A stretch of 64,000 bases of DNA from Cunninghamia lanceolata (taxonomy: Eukaryota; Streptophyta; Pinopsida; Cupressales; Cupressaceae). The position numbers were made by a program, and so were the translations under genes. Of the stretch, positions 58,291-64,000 are shown one piece after another; positions within the stretch are counted from its first letter, which is position 1, and each line of letters begins with the position of its first letter. The notes beneath the pieces are model-generated. The model did not search any database. It saw only the letters and a program-made list of their open reading frames with translations, and was not told the origin of the DNA. The stretch lies in assembly GCA_027924645.1 (NCBI GenBank), contig BSBN01001251.1:2728001-2792000 (forward strand), read 5' to 3'.

Positions 58291-59880
58291 TCAAGGAACT
58301 ATGGAACCCATTATTGTGACGAAGAAACTAGACAAGAAGGGTTTAGGTAAGAAGGTACCACGCGCCTTGGACATCAAGTATATCCTCGATGAGGTGGCTG
58401 AAACTTTTCCCGCCGATTTGACGTCTATTAAGGATATCATCGATGACTCTTCCCTCCATATAACCAACCTATTTGTAGAATCCTCCATTTTTATGCTATC
58501 CTCTGTATCCCTAACCTCCACCACAAACACCCAGATTGTAACACTTGTCTACCCTGAACTTATCAATTGGGACCAACAAGGGTCACCCGTTCTAGATGTA
58601 TTTCAGAATGACGAAGCTTTAGCTGATTTCATGGGACTTCAGGAAGGTATCCCTCTTGGTGATCATAAAGCAGGTTTTGTAATGGAACTAGAGCCAATGG
58701 CTTATTTTGGTGAGAATGCCAAATCCTCCAGTCGCAAAAATAAAAATAAAGAAAGATCTCTAGGTGAAAACCACACTATGGTACCTCCTGATCACAAAAT
58801 AGAAAAAACAAAGGGTTTATCCAAAGGTAAAAACCCAACTGTGGCACCTGAGGATGGAGGATTTGACCTTCCCCTACCATCTAAGTATCAAGAGAAGTCA
58901 GCTCTCCTAGTGGAAGATTCTATAGAGATAAACCTTGGCACAGAGCAAAATCCAAAGACCACATTCCTAGTAGCATCACTATCAGAAATAGAGCACAGGA
59001 ATCTTAACAAATTCTTCTTACAGAGAACCATCAACTTTGCATGGACCTATGCTGATATGCCAGGGCTAGACCCTAAGCTAGTAGTTCATTATCTCACAGT
59101 TGATCCAAAAGTCAAGCCAGTCAAGCAAAAGCTGAGAAAGATGCACCCACAAATAGATCTCTTAGTAAAAGTGGAAATACAGAAGCTGTTAGATGCAAAG
59201 TTCATACGACCTATTGATTATTCAAACTGGGTATCAAACATTGTACCTATGTCTAAACCCAATAGGTGCATCCGCATGTGCAATGATTTTAGAGATCTTA
59301 ACAAAGCATGTCCCAAAGATGACTTTCCACTACCAAACATTGATATTATAGTAGACTTGACAGCAGGTCATGAAATGCTTTCCCTCATGGATGGATTCTC
59401 AGGCTACAATCAGATAAAGATAGCAGAAGAAGATCAACATAAAACAACCTTTACTTATCCTTGGGGTAATTATTATTGGTGTGTCATGCCGTTTGGTCTA
59501 AAGAATGCAGGGGCAACTTATCAAAGAGCAATGATAGTGATGTTCCATGACCTCTTTCATCATATCATTGAGGACTATGTTGATGACATACTAGCTAAAT
59601 CTTCTAGGGCAGATCACATACAAGTTCTAGGATAGATCTTTGATAGGCTTGAGAAATACCAAGTACGCCTCAATCCAAACAAGTGTGTCTTTGGTGTAAC
59701 ATCAAGAAAGCTATTGGGATACATTGTATCTCGTAGAGGCATCAAAGTAGACCCTGCAAAAGTAAAGGCTATCGTGGAGATGCCTCCACCAAAGAACCTC
59801 AAAGCATTAAGGAGCCTTCAGGGAAGGTTGTAATCCATCAGGCATTTCATCTCACAGCTAGCAGATAAATGTCAACCATT
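58291..59880 (+). pseudogene. Element C reverse transcriptase
   Basis: After a linker with MAYFGENAKSSSRK, the RT reads FIRPIDYSNWVSNIVPMSKP, MCNDFRDLNKACPKDDFPLP, LMDGFSGYNQIKIAEEDQHK and an intact YVDD in DYVDDILAKS (about 59577). A TAG follows QVLG at 59633; the thumb region continues in frame (NPNKCVFGVTSRKLLGYIVS). The RT core itself has no stop. Confidence 0.93.
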
Positions 59881-60880
59881 TCAACACTTACTCCGAAAGG
59901 ATGTCTCATTTCGATGGGACGATAAGTGTCAAGCAGCATTTGATCAGCTTAAAGAGTATCTAGCTACACCTCCTGTATTGGTACCACCAGTGGCTAATAA
60001 ACCTTTGATATTATACATCTCAACTACAACTTCGGCCCTAGGGGTCTTGCTAGCACAACATGATGAAACAAGAAAAGAGCATGCAATTTATTATATCAGT
60101 AGAACCTTGGTGGGATATGAACTCAATTATTCACCAATGGAAAGGCCTTGTTTAGAAGTAGTGGTCGCTTCCCAAAAGTTGCGGCATTACATGTTGAACC
60201 AACACACCAATCTTATAGCGAAAATTGATCCCTTGAAATATCTACTTGCAAAAGCAGCTCTCATAGGTAGACTAGCTAAATGGGTCATGATCCTCAGTGA
60301 GTTTGACATTGAGTATATGGATCGTAAAGCAATCAAAGGACAAGCCTTGGCAGATCAACTAGCAGAAGCACCCATGACTGATACACAGCCTATGGTAACA
60401 GACTTTCTGGATGAGAATCTATTCACTCTTTCCAACTCAATAATGTGGAAGTTGTACTTTGATGGTTCCTACACACAGCATGGATCAGGGGCTGGCATCT
60501 TATTCATCACACCTCAAAATGACTATATTCCCAAGTCATATCAGCTTGTATTCCCTTGCACCAACAACATTGCCGAGTATGAAGCACTCCTCATAGGTCT
60601 CAATACAATAGTTCAATGGGACATCACATAATTACAAGTATATGGAGACTCACAACTAGTCATTCGCCAAGTCACAGATGAGTACCAAACAAAGGATGAA
60701 AAGTTGGTCCCCTACAAGCAACTAGTGGATGCATATAAACCACACTTTTCTAGCATTACATTTGAGCAAATTCCAAGAGAGCATAACAAGGCTGCGGATT
60801 CTATGGCTTTTGTAGGGTCACTTATCGACATGCTTGCAAATACACAGAAATGTGAATTCTTGATCGAGCATTGTTGATAC
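59881..60880 (+). pseudogene. Element C: two RNase H domains
   Basis: First RNase H: IYYISRTLVGYELNYSPMER and KLRHYML. Second: WKLYFDGSYTQHGSGAGILF, NNIAEYEALLIG and VYGDSQLVIRQV. A TAA at 60629-60631 lies inside the second domain. The frame continues to a stop near 60876. Confidence 0.9.
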
Positions 60881-62263
60881 CAGCCGTCGATGTTCCAATT
60901 ACTGAAATCATCTATGAACTTGTTGGTCCCAATTCCCCATGGTATGAAGACATCTATGAATACCTTAAACACAATACCTTTCCCCCTGACCTATCATCCA
61001 CCTAACGCAAAACCTTTATCCGTCGATCCTCCCGTTACACCATTCTGGGTGATACACTATATCACCGGAGTCTCGATGGTATCCTCTTATGATGTCTTAA
61101 CGCGGAAGAAGTCGAAGCTACCTTACGAGACATACACGAAGGTGTCTGTGGTGCACATTCTACTAGTCCTAATCTCGCTAAGAATATACTGAGAACGGGT
61201 TACTACTGGCCTACAATAGAGCAAGATGCTGCACAGTTTGCTAAGAAGTGTCTACAATACCAGCAGCATGGAGATTTGATTCACACACCAGCTCATGAAC
61301 TACAACCTGTGACAACTCCTTGGCCTTTTTCTCAATGGGGTCTCGACCTCGTAGGACAAATCCACCCATCCTCATCCAATGGCCATAAGTTCATCATTAC
61401 AGCCACCAAGTATTTCACGAAGTGGGTGGAAGCCATTCCCATGACCTATATCACTGGTAAGCAAATAACCAAGTTTATCCTTAACTACCTCATTTACCGG
61501 TATGGTATTCCCCAAGCCATTATCACTGATAATGGGAGACCATTCAAGAATCAAGATGTCCATGCCTTGTGCACACAATACAATATCCAACATCGCTTTT
61601 CAACTCCCTACTATCCGCAGAGTAACGGCCAAGCTGAGGCTTCCAACAAAACCATTCTCAAAATCCTCAAGAAATGGTCAATGAAGCTTGTCGTGATTGG
61701 CGCAACTCAATCCCACCCTATGGGCCTACCACACTAGTATCAGAACACCAACTAGTGCCACACCTTATGCCTTGGTCTATGGCTCTGAAGCCATCCTACC
61801 TATAGAGGTCGAGATCCCATCCCTCAGAGTATCCATGCAGGACCTGATCGGCGGTGAGGAGTATCGCACTTCCAGATTAGCTGAGCTTGAACTACTAGAT
61901 GAGAGGTGCCTTGCTGTGTTGAATCATCTCCATGTCTATCAAAGCCACCTCCGGCGTAATTACAACAAAAAAATTAAGGAAAGACGGTTTCAAGTTGGTG
62001 ATCTTGTACTTAAAGAGAATCAGAGAAATCAGGCAGATCGAGAAAAGAAGGGCAAGTTTGAGCCTAACTGGTTAGGTCCCTTTATTGTCACAACAACATA
62101 TGGATCAGGAGCTTATACTTTAGCTACACCTAACGGTATTCCTCTAGATGAGCCACTTAACAGTGTCCATCTCAAGAAGTTCTATGCCTCATCTTCAAAG
62201 TATTCCAAAAAAAAAAAAAATCCATCCTCTGGTGAAAACCTGGCAAACAAGCGCCTTGGATAA
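60881..62263 (+). pseudogene. Element C integrase
   Basis: The first 300 bases are frameshifted. The zinc-binding CxxC reads CLQY, so the second Cys is lost. Catalytic D in WGLDLVG, D in ITDNGRPFKNQ and E in QAEASNK are kept. A frame change lies near 61675. The C-terminal part with LVYGSEAILPIEVEIPS and FQVGDLVLKENQRNQ ends in a Lys run over a poly-A tract (62208-62220), stop at 62261. Confidence 0.9.
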
Positions 62264-62294
62264 ATACCATAGTGAAAACCTGGCAAACAGGCGC
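62232..62294 (+). repeat. Post-integrase AACCTGGCAAACAGG repeats of C
   Basis: Two units at 62232-62254 and 62272-62294, separated by TTGGATAAATACCAT. The first overlaps the last codons of integrase. Same units and spacer as in X. Confidence 0.88.
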
Positions 62295-62641
62295 TATGTG
62301 TAGAGTCAAAACCCATCGTCTATCGAGTCTTGTCCATTTCTCATTGTCACAACGCACTTTCCATCCATCCATAATAAAACCATTAACCTTGTTTGCATTT
62401 CCATCTCCCTACCTAGTATAGCTTGGAATTTTGTCAATGTCCATCATCGTCACCCCACGTCTTGATCTGTGTCCATAGTTAACACTGTCTTGTCCTAGGT
62501 CAAAGCTTTCTATGTCTTCTTCATCAGTCATCCATGCAAATTCCTCTACCAGAATGGGGGCAACTCTTTCCTTAACCTAGGTCTAGGAATGGTTCCTTGT
62601 TCGTGGTTTGCCAACACTTCAATCTCTTTCTCATTGTTCAC

Positions 62642-63380
62642 AGGTAACACTCTTTAACGGACACATCGCTCCTACGATAAGGCTATTATCTTCTCCATGC
62701 TTTTTCCTACACCATCACACCAACTAGAACTACATATTATCATCTTCTCAATCTTAAAGTACCTTGATCCCATGGATATGGGTATGTAGGCAGTCTGGAG
62801 TATGAAGGAAGTTTCCAGTACTCAGGTACATAAGATCTCTTAACACCACCTTGACCCATCTCATCACTCTATCCAAAACTACATATTTATCACTTTCACC
62901 TTTCATCATAAATGTGCCTTGATCCCGTGGATACAGGGTATGTAGGCAATTTGGAATACGAAGGATGTATCCAATACTTAGGCACATACGATTCATCATT
63001 CTCCACATGTTCCAACCCATTAACACTATCATCCTTCTAGTCTTCCGTTTATCAAAATCCATTCGCCTCGACTTGACTAACTCAAGCAGCAAGCTAGCAC
63101 ATCCTTTCAAAGCACAAGTCCTTAACAAACCTGAAGCAAAGCATCTTTCTTCCAGAGTCATCTATTGTCCTGCTATTCTGATTGCCAACATTAGCTAAGT
63201 CCCGCTTAACCACAGCCCTAGATCAAAAAGCTTGTCTTTTGCGAAGTGTTCCATTGTCGAGACCAACACACATGTCTCCTGCAACATGTGGCATTTCCTG
63301 TAGCGAGACTTTGTCTTTTTAGGTAGATATCCCCCTTTAACGGACACAGAGTTCCTATGATAAGGCTGTTGTCTTTCCTA
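62642..63380 (+). repeat. Paired repeat boxes in the 3' region of C
   Basis: A tandem pair of about 150 bp (62727-62875 and 62876-63000) contains CCTTGATCCC..GGATA followed by GGGTATGTAGGCA, with potential stem ATCCC/GGGTAT. A second box, CTTTAACGGACACA followed by ATAAGGCTRTT, occurs at 62652 and 63336. Confidence 0.85.
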
Positions 63381-64000
63381 TCCAATCTATCCTGAGCAAC
63401 CTCTTTGGCAAGAGAATATGTTGGCTGTATGTTTACTTTGAAAGTCAGTCAATTTACTTTATGGTTTATCTTTTTTTCTCCTTTATCCATTACCTATTCA
63501 AGGCTACCTTGATTTATCTATAATCTTGGTATGTTGCGATGCAGTACGGATTGGGGCATAGTCATTGCTTTTGTGTGCCGTGTTTGAGGAATGATCTTTA
63601 GTATCTTTCTTAGCATTCTATTTATCTTGTGTGTGTTACAGCCTAGCATCTTACATATTTAATAATTCTTCTTGCACTTACATGTATTGAAGTTTATTTT
63701 ATGTTCAAGACTATGGCTCATTCACATGTACCAACAAGGTTATATTATGTATAAGGGATCTAAGTTCAAACCGCTTGCTTGTAGAGTCAACATCCATGCA
63801 CTCGGATATTATTGTACCTTGGTCTTTTATACCTTGGTGGCCAACTATCCATGTGCTATATCAAAAATAAGGATTGCTCTTTATATACAAATGTGAAACC
63901 AATGCAACAAGCTCATCATTCACCCATTCATTTGCCCATGGCCTTATATCATTTTCATTGCAAAGCTCGATCAACAGTCTCTGTCTTCCGTCTTCTCCTT
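63381..64000 (+). other. Right edge, 3' region of element C
   Basis: No gene or known repeat was recognised. Given the layout of X it is expected to be the stretch between integrase and the 3' LTR. Confidence 0.5.

Larger units (their letters stand above)
51048..64000 (+). mobile_element. Element C: second Tat-like Ty3/gypsy, cut by the window end
   Basis: It begins with an LTR at 51048 (TGTAGACACC). Internal order is primer-binding site, long leader, gag, protease, G-patch, RT, RNase H, second RNase H, integrase and a 3' region. Gag (from 55223) through the second RNase H (to 60631) stays in one frame broken only by stops. The 3' LTR, and any antisense gene like that of X, would lie beyond 64000. 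Five bases before the LTR are AAAAG, the candidate TSD. Confidence 0.92.

Overview
The window is nuclear plant DNA made almost entirely of LTR retrotransposons nested inside one another. There is no intact host gene, rRNA, tRNA or CRISPR array. Element density, long A/T-rich LTRs, Sirevirus-like Copia elements and Tat-like Gypsy elements with two RNase H domains point to a seed plant with a large, repeat-bloated genome. A gymnosperm is plausible, but the sequence alone does not settle the species.

Layout. 1-1.5 kb: 3' end of a Copia element. 1.5-6.7 kb: a decayed LTR, a cluster of palindromic 16-mers, a Gypsy RNase H relic and a minus-strand solo LTR with perfect target-site duplication (TSD). 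6.7-9.4 kb: a compact minus-strand LTR element carrying an unknown ORF. 9.95-11.6 kb and 50.5-51.05 kb: two halves of an uncharacterised transposase-like gene, separated by one huge insertion. 11.6-50.5 kb: a Tat-like Gypsy element (here 'X') with both LTRs and TSD CTAGT. X contains a full-length Sirevirus-like Copia in its 5' LTR (11788-20472, 'Copia A', itself carrying a solo LTR in its gag), a second Copia in its pol (26235-33626, 'Copia B'), and a 6.2 kb insertion of unknown type (33860-40079). 51.05 kb to the end: a second Tat-like element ('C') that runs off the window.

Insertion order read from TSDs and restored frames: the transposase-like gene was hit by X and by C; X was later hit by Copia A, Copia B and the 6.2 kb unknown; Copia A was later hit by the solo LTR. 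That is at least three nesting levels.

Most interesting content: (i) X carries, between its integrase and 3' LTR and on the opposite strand, a spliced plant-mobile-domain gene with its own TATA box; (ii) the 6.2 kb unknown insertion has a minus-strand frame of about 1,000 codons broken only by stop codons, plus a three-unit repeat array upstream of it; (iii) X, C and the 6.2 kb insertion each carry a different degenerate short-motif array in the leader before their first ORF; (iv) the stops that break the ORFs are largely CAG to TAG and TGG to TAG changes, as expected from CHG-methylation-driven deamination; (v) the split transposase-like gene belongs to a family I cannot name.
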